A stretch of DNA of 64,000 nt, from positions 17,260,918-17,324,917 of the forward strand of contig ML661885.1 in assembly GCA_007570785.1 (NCBI GenBank), given 5' to 3'. Shown here piece after piece: positions 1-12,081 of this stretch; positions within the stretch are counted from its first letter, which is position 1, and each line of letters begins with the position of its first letter. A program made the translations under genes and the position numbers. The stretch is from Antilocapra americana. Its lineage: Eukaryota; Chordata; Mammalia; Artiodactyla; Antilocapridae. Under the pieces are notes generated by a model, which saw only the letters and a program-made list of their open reading frames with translations, was not told where the DNA came from and searched no databases.

Positions 1-197
1 TAATGAATATTTATCTTTAATAAAGAAGACTGAGTGGAGACTCCAGCAATAGTGACAGGTTCTAAAAGAAATAATAGCAACATTGTTGTAACAAATCTTA
101 AGGCAATGAAAGAAAAAAATGGATGCATTGACAGTATAAAAACATAAATATAAAAGATAGAAAACCTTAATGTGATATTTGGGGCCCCTACATACTT

Positions 198-1397
198 TGT
201 TGTTGTTGTTGTTCAATCACTAAGGCGTGTCCAACTCTTTGCAATCCCATGGAGTGCAGGATGCCAGGCTATTCTGTCTTCTGCTATCTCCCAGAGTTTG
301 CTCAAATTCATGTCCATTGAGTTGATGATGCCATCCAAATATCTCATCCTCCATACCACCAACCCCCTTCTGCTTCCCTCAATCTCTCTCAGCATTAGAA
401 TCGTTTCCATGAGTTGGCTCTTCCCATCAGATGGCCAAAGTATTGAAGCTTCAGCATCAGCTTCTAATGAATATTCAGAGGACTGAGTTCCTTTAGGATT
501 AGCTGCTTTCATCTCCTTGCCAAGGGACTTTCAAGAGTCTCCTCCAGCACCAGAATTCAAAAACATCAGTTCTGTGGCACTCAGTCTTCTTTATGGTCCA
601 ACTCTCACATCCATACATGACTACTAGAAAAACCATAGCTTTGCCTGGACAGATCTTTGTTGGCAAAGTGATGTCTCTGCTTTTTGATATGCTGTCTAGG
701 TTTGTTATAGCTTTTCTTTCAAGGAGGAAGTGTCTTTTAATTTCATGGCTGCAGTTACCATCTGAATGACTTTAGAGCCCAAGGAAATAAAGTCTCTCAC
801 TGTTTCCATTTGTCTCCCCATCTATTTTCTGTGAGGTGGTGGACCAGATGCCATGATCTTAGTTTTCAGCCAGCTTTTTCACTCTCTTCTTTCACCTTCA
901 TCAAGAGACTCTCTAGTTCCACTTTGCTTTCTGCCATAGGATGGTGTCATCTGCATGTTTGAGATTATTAATATTTCTCCCAACAATCTTGATTCCAGCT
1001 TGAGCTTCATCCAGCCCAGCATTTCACATGATGTACTCTGCATACAAGTTAAATAAGCAGGGTGACAATATACAGCCTTGACGTACTCCTTTCCTGATTT
1101 TGAATCAGTCTGTTGTTCCATGTCCAGTTCTAATTGCTGCTTCTTGACCTGCATACAGGTTTCAAGAGGCAGGTAAGATGGTCTGGTATTCCCAGCTTTT
1201 GAAAAATTTTCCACAGTTTGTTACGATCCACACAGTCAAAGGCTTTAGCGTAATCAATGAAGCAGAAGTAGATATTTTTCTGGAACTCTCTTGCTTTTTC
1301 GATGATCCAGCAGATGTCGGCAATTTGATTTCTGGTTCCTCTGCCTTTTCTAAATGCAACCTGTACATCTAGAATTCCTCAGTTCATGTACTGTTGC
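198..1397 (-). mobile_element. BovB (RTE) LINE fragment, antisense
   Basis: The plus strand reads the reverse complement of the 3' half of a BovB retrotransposon: the 3'-terminal Bov-A-like segment comes first (from about 198), then the end of the reverse transcriptase ORF, which reads on the minus strand. Frameshifts and stops break it throughout, and the longest minus-strand frame (879-1214) is only a scrap. The copy stops at about 1397 inside the RT region. It is clearly more diverged than the BovB copies at 51.3 and 61.1 kb. Confidence 0.9.
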
Positions 1398-1547
1398 AAT
1401 TCAAAAGCATCAATTCTTCAGAATTCAGTCTTCTTTACGGTTCAACTCTCACTTCTGTACATGACTACTAGAAAAATAGTTTTGACTATATGGAACTTTG
1501 TTGACAAAGTAATGTCTTTTCTTTTTAATATGCTTTCTAGGTTTATG
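1398..1547 (-). mobile_element. Second BovB piece repeating part of the first
   Basis: The element jumps back: 1398-1545 is homologous to about 555-703 of the preceding copy (C-terminal RT region, containing the shared block around catgactactagaaaaa). It is either a separate insertion or a partial tandem duplication of one element. No TSD is visible at the joint. Confidence 0.8.
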
Positions 1548-1659
1548 TAGAAGATATACACATAAGCATATATAATCAAAACGATTGTTGCTATTGTTTT
1601 GAATAAACTCTTAGCTAGATCAGTTAAGAAAAATAAAAGTTTTTGTTTTATCTTCAGTT

Positions 1660-3370
1660 ATTCCCTGTCTGATGCTCTTCCTTTCTTAACATAGATTGGA
1701 GTTTCTGATCTTTACTATTGATTTTCTTTTTAAAAAACATTTAACATTTCTTGCAAGATAAGTTACTTGCAACAAATTTTCTCAGTTTTTGTTTGCCTGA
1801 AAAAGTCTTTAATCTCCTTCAGTTTTGAAGGATAATTTCAGAGATACAAGGCTTGGGTGGTGGAGTTTTTCTCTCAACACTTTAAATATTTCACTCTACT
1901 GTCTTCTTGCTTGAATGATTTCTGAGAAGTTGGATGTCATTCTTATCTATATTCCTCTATAGGTAAGAAGATTTTTTTCATCTGACTCTTTTCAGGATCT
2001 TTTCCCTTATCTGTGATCTTCTGTAGCTTGAAAATGATCTGCCTGGGTGTATTTTCTTGGCATTAATCCTGCTTGGTTTTCTTTGAGCTTCCTGAATCTG
2101 TGGTTTGGTGTCTGAGATTAATTTGGAGAAATTCTCACTTATTATTGTTTCAAATATCTTGTCTGTATCTTTCTTTTTCTTCTCCTACTGGTATTCCCAT
2201 TAAGTGTGTGTTATATCTTTTATGATTTTCCCTCAGTTCTTGAATATTCCATTATCTTTTTCCAGTTTTTCTTCTCTTTGATTTTCAGCTTTGGGGTTTC
2301 TCAAAGAATTTTTTCCTCATTCATGTCCAGCCTACTAGTAAGCCTATCAAAGACATTCTTCATTTCTGTTACAATGTTTTTGATTTCTAACATTTATTTT
2401 TGATACTTTCTTAAAATGTCCATCTGTCTGCTTACAATCCCCATCTATGCTTGAATGCTGTCTACTTTATCAGTTAGGGCCCTTAACATATAAATCATAA
2501 TTGTTTTATATCCCTGTCATGATAATTTCAACACTCATCTTATGTCTGGTTCTGTTGCTTGCTCTGCCTCTTCAATTGTGTTTTTTTGCCTTTTAGTATG
2601 CCTTGCAATTTTTTTTCTTGACTGACACACATAAAGTACTGGGTTAAAGGAACTCTTGTAAGTAGATTTCTAGTAATGTGATTGTAAGGTGTCGGGGAGG
2701 AAAGTGTTCTAGAGGTCTAAGTCCAGAGGGACTGTGAACTTCACAAGTGCTTCTCAGGTTTTTTCTCCACTTAGACAGAATAGGATGGATAGAGTAGGCT
2801 GGAGTTGGATATTTCCCTTCACCCAGGTTAGTTAGGCTCTGATAATACCTGGGCAGGTTAGACTGTTTCTGCTGAGGAAAGGCCTTGATGAAAACAAAAT
2901 GCTTTGGCAGATATCAAAATGATTCCTTTTCCCTTCCTTTTACTTGCAGCATGAAGGGATTTTTCTCTGACAATTACTGTGAGAATCTCATCAGGCTCCT
3001 GGAACTACAACTCACAAATGTATGGGAGCCCCAGGACTGAGTCCTCTGGAGTTTTTACCTGTCAACATTGTCTGCATTGAGCCTCCAGCAATTTATCAAT
3101 TATAGTTTGGATTGTCATACCTTTGTACTAGTAAAATCAGCAGTTTCTGTCTGTCTCTACTCTGGTAAGCTGTGAATCCCTCTATTCACTTGTCTCCAAT
3201 GTGATTTGTCCTATGTCCTCTGCTCTCTTATATATCAAGAAGAGTTATTGATGTTTTTTCAGTTTGTTGAGTTTTGATTTATTGTTAGGATGAAGTGGTG
3301 ACTCCCAAGCTCCTTAGATCTGAAACAAAATCCAAAAATCTTCCAGATACATTTCCAATCTTCTAGAGTT
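1660..3370 (-). mobile_element. Ancient L1 (L1M-type) 3' UTR, antisense
   Basis: The T-rich plus strand resembles the reverse complement of an old mammalian L1 3' end. It has the 'gaaaaagtctttaatctcc...ttgaaggataattt' block, the 'atgatctgcctgggtg' block and the 'agtatgccttgcaatttt' block in the expected order. No ORF survives. Family assignment is from memory of consensus sequence and the ends are approximate. Confidence 0.65.
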
Positions 3371-3450
3371 TGCTCTCTATAGCTGGAGATATCTTTTATG
3401 AGACAACTAATAGGAGATTAATGAGAATGGTTAAGAACCAAGAAGTATCT

Positions 3451-6400
3451 TTGAGAAGATAAATAAAATTGACAAACCATTAGCCAGACTCATCAAGAAA
3501 CAAAGGGAGAAGAACCAAATCAACAGAATTAGAAATGAAAACAGAGAGATCACAACAGAAAACACAGAAATACAAAGGATCATAAGAGACTATTATCAGC
3601 AACTATATGCAAATAAACTGGACAACTTGGATGAAATGGACAAATTCCTAGAAAAGTACAACTTTCCAAGACTAAACCAGGAAGAGATAGATAATATTAA
3701 TAGACTCATCACAAGCATGGAAATTGAAACCGTAATCAGAAATCTTCCAAAAAACAAAAGCCCAGGACCAGATGGCTTCACAGCTGAATTCTACCAAAAA
3801 TTTAGAGAAAAGCTAACACCTATTCTACTCAAACTCTTCCAGAAAATTGCAGAGGAAGGTAAACTTCCAAACTCATTCTATGAGGCCACCATCACCCTAA
3901 TTCCAAAACCCCACAAAGATGCCACAAAAAAAGAAAACTACAGGCCAATATCACTGATGAACTTAGATGCAAAAATCCTTAACAAAATTCTAGCAAATAG
4001 AATCCAACAACACATTAAAAAAATCATACATCATGATCAAGTAGGCTTTATCCCAGGGATGCAAGGATTCTTCAATATTCGCAAATCAATCAATGTAATA
4101 CACCACATTAACAAATTGAAAAATAAAAATCACATGATTATCTCAATAGATGCAGAGAAAGCCTTTGACAAAATTCAACATCCATTTATGATAAAAACCC
4201 TCCAAAAAGTAGGAATAGAAGGAACATACCTCAACATAATAAAAGCTATATATGACAAACCCACAGCAAACATTATCCTCAATGGTGAAAAACTGGAAGC
4301 ATTCCCCCTGAAATCAGGAACAAGACAAGGGTGCCCACTCTCACCACTACTTTTCAACATAGTTTTGGAAGTCTTGGCCACAGCAATCAGAGCAGATAAA
4401 GAAATTAAAGGAATCCAGATTGGAAAAGAAGAAGTAAAACTCTCTCTGTTTGCAGATGACATGATCCTCTATATTGAAAACCCTAAAGACTCTACGAGAA
4501 AATTACTAGAGCTAATCAGTGAATATAGTAAAGTTTCAGGATACAAAATCAACACACAGAAATCCCTGGCATTCCTATACACTAACAATGAGAAAACAGA
4601 AAGAGAAATTAAGGAAACAATTCCATTCACCATCGAAACAAAAAGAATAAAATACTTAGGAGTATTTCTACCTAAAGAAACAAAAGACTTGTATATAGAA
4701 AACTATAAAACACTGATGAAAGAAATCAAAGAGGACACAAACAGATGGAGAAATGTGCCGTGTTCATGGATTGGAAGAATCAATATAGTGAAAATGAGTA
4801 TACTACCCAAAGCAATCTATAGATTCAATGCAATTCCTATCAAGCTACCAGAGGTCTTTTTCAGAGAATTAGAACAAATAATTTCTCAATTTGTATGGAA
4901 ATACAAAAAACCTCCTATAGCCAAAGCAGTCTTGAGAAAGAAGAATGGAACTGGCGGAATCAACCTACCTGACTTTAGGCTATACTACAAATCCACAGTC
5001 ATCAAGACAGTATGGTACTGGCACAAAGACAGAAATATAGATCAATGGAACAGAATAGAAAGCCCAGAGATAAATCCACGCATCTATGGACACCTTATCT
5101 TGGACAAAGGAGGCAAGAATATACAATGGAGAAAAGACAAACCTCTTTAACAAGTGGTGCTGGGAAAACTGGACAGCCACTTGTAAAAGAATGCAACTAG
5201 AACACTTTCTAACACCATACACAAAGATAAACTCAAAATGGATCAAAGATCTAAGCATAAGACCAGAAACTATAAAACTCCTAGAGGATAACATTGGCAA
5301 AACACTCTCTGACATAACCCAAAGCGGGATACTCCATGACCCACCCCCCAGAATACTGGAAATAAAAACACGAATGAACAAATGGGACCTAATTAAAATT
5401 AAAAGCTTCTGCACAACAAAGGAAACTATAAGCAAGGTGAAAAGACAGCCTTCAGAATGGGAGAAAATAATAGCCAATGAAGCAACGGACAAACAATTAA
5501 TCTCAAAAATATACAAGCAAGTCCTGCAGCTCCATTCTAGAAAAATAAACAACCCAATCAAAAAGTGGGCCAAAGAACTTAACAGACATTTCTCCAAAGA
5601 AGACATACAAATGGCTAACAAACACATGAAAAGATGCTCAACATCACTCATTATCAGAGAAATGCAAATCAAAACCACAATGAGGTATCACTTTACACCA
5701 GTCAGAATGGCTGCCATCCAAAAGTCTACAAGCAATAAATCCTGGAGAGGATGTGGAGAAAAGGGAACTCTCTTACACTGTTGGTGGGAATGCAAACTAG
5801 TACAGCCACTATGGAAAACAGTGTGGAGGTTCCTTAAAAAGCTGCAAATAGTCCTGCCATATGACCCAGCAATCCCACTGCTGGGCATATACACCGAGGA
5901 AACCAGAATTGAAAGAGCCACGTGTACCCCAATGTTCATCGCTGCATTGTTTACAATAGCCAGGACATGGAAGCAACCTAGATGCCCATCAACTGACGAA
6001 TGGATAAGGAAGCTGTGGTACATATACACAATGGAATATTACTCGGCATTAAAAAAAAATTCATTTGAATCAGTTCTACTCAGATGGACGAAACTGGAGC
6101 CCATTATCCAGAGTGAAGTAAGCCAGAAGCAAAAACAACAATACAGTATATTAACACATATATATGGAATTTAGAAAGACGGTAATGAGAACCCAGCATG
6201 CGAGACAGCAAAAGGAACGCAGATGTATAGAATAGACTCGTGGACTCTGTAGATGAGGGAAAGGGTGGGATGATATGGGAGAATGGCATTTAAACATGTT
6301 AATTATCATATGTCTAATCAATCGCCAGCCCAGGATTGATTCTTGGGGCTGGTGCATCGAGATTTCCCAGGGGAGAGGGAGGAGGGAGGTGGGAGGGATG

Positions 6401-6483
6401 GGTTTCTGGAGGGGAAGCACATGTAAACCCATGGTGATATCATGGCATTGTATGGCAAAAACAATAAAATGGAGGAAAAAAAA
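3451..6483 (+). mobile_element. 5'-truncated bovid L1, 3.03 kb, with TSDs
   Basis: A sense L1 starts directly inside ORF2 (no 5' UTR or ORF1), covers the reverse transcriptase and C-terminal regions, a 3' UTR with a G-rich polypurine tract (6370-6402) and a short A-rich tail at about 6476. It is flanked by an 18-base target-site duplication, 3433-3450 and 6484-6501 (core ccaagaagta), with 3 mismatches. The 3' end matches the stubs at 8.8, 17.0 and 56.4 kb, so it belongs to a fairly young subfamily. Confidence 0.95.
3456..6174 (+). pseudogene. L1 ORF2 remnant (reverse transcriptase and C-terminal domain), frameshifted
   Basis: ORF2 encodes the L1 endonuclease/reverse transcriptase, which copies L1 RNA at a nicked target. 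The endonuclease is missing here. One frame is open from the truncation point to a stop at 5148-5150; numbering from a TTG codon at 3627, the RT catalytic FADD motif lies at residues 275-278. The frame then shifts +1 within about 5135-5142 and continues to the normal L1 terminus (ending THIYGI) at 6174. The C-terminal CX3CX7HX4C motif has lost its first cysteine (SWRGC instead of CWRGC, near 5740). Two lesions make it non-functional. Confidence 0.93.
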
Positions 6484-6501
6484 AAGAGCCAAGAAGTACA
6501 T

Positions 6502-7143
6502 TAAAATGACTAATCCATCAAACTGATGTGATATCATGGTGTTGTAAATATTGCAGAAGAAGAAATAACACACATTTATAAGTAAATGTTTACACCAAAG
6601 AGAAAATTAAGATTTGCAAAGAATTTTAAATCAGAAATCCCAAGTTTCAGTGTATCCTGGTTCTTTCACTGTTTAGTTAAATGCATTTTTTCAATACTTA
6701 ATTCTCAGAATTTACTTCTGTACATAAGACTAAATATAAAATTTTAAAAGGCCACCCCGCCTGCAACAATTATAAGAAGGCCAAATAAGCAAAATGAGTG
6801 AAGAACCTGAGAAAACAAATAAGTATCTGCACCCTTTTGCTGTACACTAGAAACTAACACATTTAAAACAATTGCAATAAAAAAAGGTGAAAGGATTTTG
6901 CAAACTATATAGGGCAAGGGGTTATTATATGACATTATTAAACAAAGTACTTTATGAAGAACTGCTTAAGCTCTTGAACTTAATCTGTAAACACTAACTG
7001 GTGATAGTTTGAAGTGTTTGTTGTGACAAGAAGTACAGCTATAAATCACCCATCTTTTTGGCATTTCAGCATTTAATTATCACAATAAAGTGATATAGTG
7101 TATAAAAGGGGTTAAAAGATTAGAGCCTGCACTTTTAGAACTG

Positions 7144-7144
<1 letters not shown>
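6502..7144. other. A+T-rich single-copy DNA
   Basis: No gene, recognisable repeat or regulatory site seen. Open frames are short and without coding character. Confidence 0.5.
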
Positions 7145-7179
<35 letters not shown>

Positions 7180-7198
7180 GTATATATATATATATATT
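7145..7198. repeat. (CA)n/(TA)n microsatellite
   Basis: About 14 uninterrupted CA units run into an alternating TA tract with one interruption (catatatgtatata). Compound CA/TA arrays of this length are usually length-polymorphic. Confidence 0.95.
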
Positions 7199-7199
7199 G

Positions 7200-8625
7200 G
7201 TAATTGCTGAAGTTCCTTTCATCTGTTAACTTGTTACCGAGGGATTTTTGAAACTGCCTAGTTTGAAATTCCTCCCCAAACAAATGTATCTTTAATATAG
7301 TTTCAGTTCCATACATTAAGTTATGGAGATGAACTCAGGTTTCCAAAAAAACTTCCTTAATGAAAACATAAATACTCTGGCTTTCCAACTTTTATAAACT
7401 GGGTCAAAATTAAATTTCAAGAGTGAGATATTTCCTTAATGTTTCCTTAAATGAACTGTTGACAACTCTTTGGAACATTTCAGTATTAAATTTGGCTTCC
7501 CTCACAATGAGGCTTCTTCTGTACAGATTGTTAAAATCTAGTCACCACACATCCATAGATCCAGAAGTTTCATTTTTGTTCCAAAATGTCACTGGAAGGG
7601 ATTTTGTCCTTGCAAACTGCATAAAATTTACAGTAGAATATTTGTAAAAGCAGAAAGCTGAAATAGATCTGCTTTGATTCCTTGGTAAAGAGAGAAGAAG
7701 GGCAAGAAGCTTCAGCTTCTATTTACCCTGGCATTAGCTCAAGATAAGCCTTAAAATTACTTTTTGGTGTACAAACAGTGTGGTTTCTCCATCAAAAGGT
7801 TATTTGTTATAAAAAGGGCTTTATTCTGCAAGACATTGGGTACATTCACTTTTTAATTAGAGCTGCCAAATTCAAGGCCAGGGTGAGGTCAAAATCATGT
7901 CTTTTTATGATGCTCTTTTTCCTGATTATAAAAGTAATAGCAAGTGCGACAGAACCAGTTTCTTCCCCAGAGCATTCTCTCAAGTTAACTGCACCATGAA
8001 AAAAAACATAAACTAATGCCCTGCTTTGGCCCTGAGAGAAGTCCTGCAGACTTCTTTAAACACTACAGTGGTACAGACAGACTATGTTGGGGCTAAAAGT
8101 GGGATTGTGTTGTTATTGTTATTTCTGTTGTAGTTCTTTTTCATATTCATCTGGCACTCAATGAATGAATGAAGGAGCATATGAATGAATAAGTGAATGA
8201 ACTTTTAAGTGAGACAATCAAATACAAAGTTTGTGCCACATCTATGCTTTCTGCTGAGAATTACAGAGCAACATCAGGGACATAGTGACTAAGCATGAGA
8301 ATTTTTACTAGTCTTAATGATGAAACAGTGGAAGTTTATTTGAGATATTAAATCAGTGGGTTTTTTCCTTTAAGATTCTGATTTTCTGTGTTTTTCTAGA
8401 TACTTATTTCTTTAATTCCTTGTTTCACAGAGGGAAGGTAAACAGAGCCTAAAACAAGATAGTTATGTCTCAATTTTGAGTCTTAAACTTTTCTAGTATA
8501 CTTTTATAGAGAAATGAGGGTTTTGAACACTAGGTTTTATTGAAAGAAAGTTTTTTTTAAGGTGACATTACCCAGACATTCATCGATACTCGCCAAGCTC
8601 TGCTTTCATTCTTTTTTTTTTTTTC
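7200..8625. other. Single-copy DNA, no gene seen
   Basis: A+T-rich sequence with short frames only. A weak TGAA-rich patch lies at about 8160-8205. Nothing else recognised. Confidence 0.5.
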
Positions 8626-8629
8626 ACCT

Positions 8630-8760
8630 CACATAGTTACTTTATTTTGTTTTTTAGAGGTGAGAATGCTTATCCAACTCTAACAAAATTTCAAGTATAC
8701 AATACAGTGTTATTAACTATAGTCACCATGCTGTACATTAGATCCTCAGAACTTATTTAT
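8630..8760 (-). mobile_element. Old L1M 3' region fragment, antisense
   Basis: Contains the widely conserved block 'tcaagtatacaatacagt...actatagtcaccatg' followed by 'tagatcctcagaactta', which I associate with old L1M copies. It is cut off by the next L1 stub. Confidence 0.55.
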
Positions 8761-8988
8761 CTTTTTTTTTTAATTAATTTATTTTTTTAATTGTTTTTGC
8801 CATACATTGTCATGATATCACCATGGGTTTACATATGCTTCCCCTCCGGAACCCCCCCTCCCTCTTCCCTCCCCCCCGCCCCGGGAAATCTCGCTGCACC
8901 AGCCCCGAGCATCAGTCCTGGGCTGGCGATTGATTAGACATATGAAAATTAACATGCTTCAATGCCCTTCTCCCATATCATCCCACCT
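8761..8988 (-). mobile_element. Very short L1 3'-end insertion, antisense
   Basis: Poly-T start, then the reverse complement of the same L1 3' UTR as at 6.2-6.5 kb: ccatacattgtcatgatatc, the C-rich polypyrimidine tract (8840-8884) and the gattagacatatgaaaatt block. Only about 230 bp of the 3' UTR was copied. No convincing TSD. Confidence 0.88.
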
Positions 8989-9169
8989 CTTTACTGTGGG
9001 ACTGTAGCGAGGTAATACTAAAATTCCAGGCTAATAGTCACATTTGTGGAGGAGCAAGATACTTCATTCTGAGTAAAATCTGGTAATGAACAAGCACAAC
9101 TTAGCTCTCCCACAAAAAGAAGAATAAAGGCCAATTTTGCTAAATCAGTTCTTTATCATTGGTTACAAC

Positions 9170-9345
9170 TTTGTTGTTGTTCGGTTGCTAAGTTGTGTCT
9201 GACTTTGCAATCCCATGGACTGCAGTGTGTCAGGCTTCCCTGTCCTTCACTATTTCCTGGAGCTTGCTCAAGCTCATGTCCATTGAGTCAGTGATGTCAT
9301 GCAATCATCTCATCGTCTGTTGCCCAGTTCTTCTCCTGCTTTATA
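9170..9345 (-). mobile_element. BovB/Bov-A 3'-end fragment, antisense
   Basis: Starts with a GTTGTTC-type BovB 3' end (gttgttgttcggttgctaag) and runs into the segment around catgtccattgagtcagtga. It stops after about 175 bp. Confidence 0.85.
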
Positions 9346-9551
9346 AACCTGCAAAGATACATTCGAAGCCATAAACAAAGAAAACTAATAAAAATGATTT
9401 GAAGTATTTCAGAAAAAATATATCAAAGTGAATTTTATTTTTAGAAAATAAAAATGTGCAAAATTAGCGTGCATTGTGCAAAGCTTTCTAGAATTGATTA
9501 CATTACACACTTGAGAGAGTTGCCGTCCTCTTACTTAGTTATTTTTATGAT

Positions 9552-9763
9552 GCGTGCATGGTAAGTCACTTCAGTCATGTCTGACTCTCTGTGACTCTAT
9601 GGACTGTAGCCCGCCAGGCTCTTCTCTCCCTGGGATTCTCTAGGCAAGAATACTGGAGTGGGTTGCCAGGCCCTCCTCTAGGGTATCTTCCTGAACCAGG
9701 GATCAAACCAATGTCTCTTACATCTTGCATTGGCAGGCAGGTTCTTTACCACTAATGCCTCCT
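9552..9763 (-). mobile_element. Bov-tA SINE, antisense
   Basis: Reverse complement of the tRNA-Glu-derived ruminant SINE: Bov-A part (gtctgactctctgtgactct, caagaatactggagtgggtt), then the tRNA-like head (gggatcaaacc, ggttctttaccac). The last bases of the head are degenerate. Confidence 0.92.
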
Positions 9764-9981
9764 AAAGCTAATTAGTTTTAAGGCAAAATATATCCAGAAC
9801 AAAATATACAGGTAAGATGGAATCATAAAACATGTTTTAGACTTCCTTCTATTTTACCTATTTTTCCCTGTAAATACACTGACAGAATGAAGGCAAAGTA
9901 AAAATTTCAGCATTGGCTAAATATTATTTCTTAAGTAATTAAAGAAATTAACCTATTTTTTCTTTGTAGTTTTACAGGTAG

Positions 9982-10238
9982 CTTAAAAAACATTTATTTA
10001 TTTACTTATGTATTTTTTGGCTATGCCGGATTTTCCGTTGCTGCATGACTTTTTTCTAGCTGCAGTGCGCGGGCTCTAGGGCGTGAGAACTTCAGGAGTT
10101 GCGGCGCGTGGGCTCACTTGTCGTGGTGCATGGGCTTAGTTGCTCCGTGGTGTGTGGGATCTTCCTGGATCAGGGATCAAACCCTTGTCTTCTGCCTTGG
10201 CAGGAGGATTCTTTACCATTGAGCCACCAAGGAAGCCC
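9982..10238 (-). mobile_element. CHR-type (tRNA-Glu) SINE, antisense, with TSD
   Basis: TTTATTTATTTA-type tail, then the artiodactyl CHR body (ctgcagtgcgcgggctctag, gcatgggcttagttgctcc) and the tRNA-like head ending gccaccaaggaagccc. Flanked by near-identical 9-mers, tacaggtag at 9973-9981 and tataggtag at 10239-10247 (8/9). Confidence 0.9.
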
Positions 10239-10247
10239 TATAGGTAG

Positions 10248-11267
10248 TTCTGATGTCCTTTCCCCAATCCTGCATTTGAATTATCTGGTTAATGCATGTA
10301 GATTTTACCTTGCCGGTGAAAATAAAGCCCAGAAGATAGAGAGATGCAGATCTTTTACATATCAGATTCTTAACCTGTAAAATTATAAGTTTGGACTAAA
10401 AGAGAGCTAAATATTTGAAGTTCCATGATCAAAGGATTCTTTAAAATTCACCATATTAGTCTTCAATATTTAAATAAAATCAGAAAAAACAATTACTCTC
10501 ACACTTATGTCATTGCTTTCATATTTTTTATATAATCACACTTCAGTTATTTCAAAACTCTTTAAAAATTATGTAAAGAATTGCTTAAATCTTTATTTTC
10601 GTAGGTAAAAAACAAAAACTAAACTTCAAGATCAAGAAAGAGCCCATATAGCCATCTGGTGGTTAGTTAAGGAAATACATCTGAATCTTCCCATCACTAT
10701 TATTTGTTAATTGTTATATTAAATAATATAAATCATTCCTGTAAAATAAGTTAATGTTTATATAATTCTAAGAAGCATATAAAACGTTTTAATTCCTTAT
10801 GAATTTATACTTTCTTTTATATTTTTTTCTTTAAAGCATAAATCTTTTCCCATTCTGATGCTAGTAAATGTATTTTTGCCTTCTGCTATTTATTGTAAAC
10901 TATGTCATTGTTAATTTTCAAGGTTATAGCTGTTCTTAAATATTAGGCCTGCATAGACTAATTACTTAGAGCTGAATAATCATTAACTATCTTATTATAA
11001 ATACCCATATGTGTTACTCATATTTATATATAAAACCTTTCAACCAATATTACATATATAATTAAATGCTGGGCTTCATAATAATATGAAAAGCATAGCC
11101 CAAGTTATATAAATAAGATGAAAAAGAACTCAAGTAATAATGCATAAGCATATGCTAACATTGTTGAAATTCACTAAAGTATTAAGAAAAAATCAGAGAA
11201 AGGTCATGTGTAGCTCTAACAAAAGGTATTTGCAGAAAAGAAATCTGCCTATGTATTGTATTGTTTT
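10248..11267. other. A+T-rich single-copy DNA
   Basis: No gene seen. It contains one CTCF-like motif (10651-10662). Confidence 0.5.
10651..10662 (-). promoter_or_regulatory. CTCF-like motif
   Basis: The minus strand reads CCACCAGATGGC, matching the core CCASYAGRKGGC of the insulator protein CTCF, in single-copy DNA. Motif match only; occupancy unknown. Confidence 0.35.
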
Positions 11268-11279
11268 TATATGCATATC

Positions 11280-11502
11280 CATTTCCCTGCTGGCTCAGAT
11301 GGTAAAGAATCTGCCTGCAATGCAGGAGACCCAGGTTCAGATCCCTGGATCAGGACGATCCCCTGGAGAAGGAAATAGCAACCTACTCCAGTGTTCCTGC
11401 CTGGAGAATCCCATGGACAGAAGAGCCTGGTGGGCGACAGTCCATGGGGTCAAAAAGAGTCTGACACAGCTGAGCAACAACACTTTCACACTTTACTTTC
11501 AC
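11280..11502 (+). mobile_element. Bov-tA SINE with exact 12-bp TSD
   Basis: Sense Bov-tA: tRNA-like head (ggctcagatggtaaagaatc, gttcagatccc), Bov-A body (cctggagaatcccatggaca) and an ACTTTCAC-type tail. Exact TSD tatatgcatatc at 11268-11279 and 11503-11514 fixes both ends. A 130-codon plus-strand frame (11140-11532) simply reads through it. Confidence 0.96.
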
Positions 11503-11514
11503 TATATGCATATC

Positions 11515-12081
11515 AGTTACATAATTTTGTAAATATTCTGAATATATAGTTTAGAAAAAGAGACTTTCTTTTCAATGTAGCTCTTCCTAAGCAGTGAAAT
11601 AAAAGCAATCTTATAATTTAATATGGCCTTGATGAAATGAAAAAAATATTATATTCTTAGGTTTTGTAGGCAGAGACAAAACAAATGTATACATTTACCA
11701 GATGAATTTTTATATGTCTGTATAAAAAAGAAAAAAGGAAAAATTAAAAGTTATGAAAAAGTAAATGTGGTGTGTTTTTCCCAAAAGACAACCATATTCT
11801 CAATATATTAAAATGTAACATTTGTTCAGAAAGCAAATATATTGAGTGCATTTGCATAACATAGTAATTGCATTGCTGTATTATTTACATAATTTTGTAA
11901 ATAGCACACTTAGAACATTTTACTAGACTTTCATGGCTTTAATGTAATGTTCACTTAAATATAGAGGCTCATCTGCACACATTACCAAGGTGAAAAGCCT
12001 GCTTAGAATTGATTTTCAAAGGTGTAATGTTTTTATCCTGAGTGCTTTCATTGCCAATTTTATGAATAAAGTCTTACATAG
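11515..12081. other. A+T-rich single-copy DNA
   Basis: Nothing recognisable beyond short A- and T-rich runs. Confidence 0.5.

Noticed and set aside
11140..11532. 130-codon plus-strand frame
   Set aside because: Reads through the Bov-tA at 11280-11502. The common LAQMVKNLPAMQETQ-type peptide is a known translation of this SINE.
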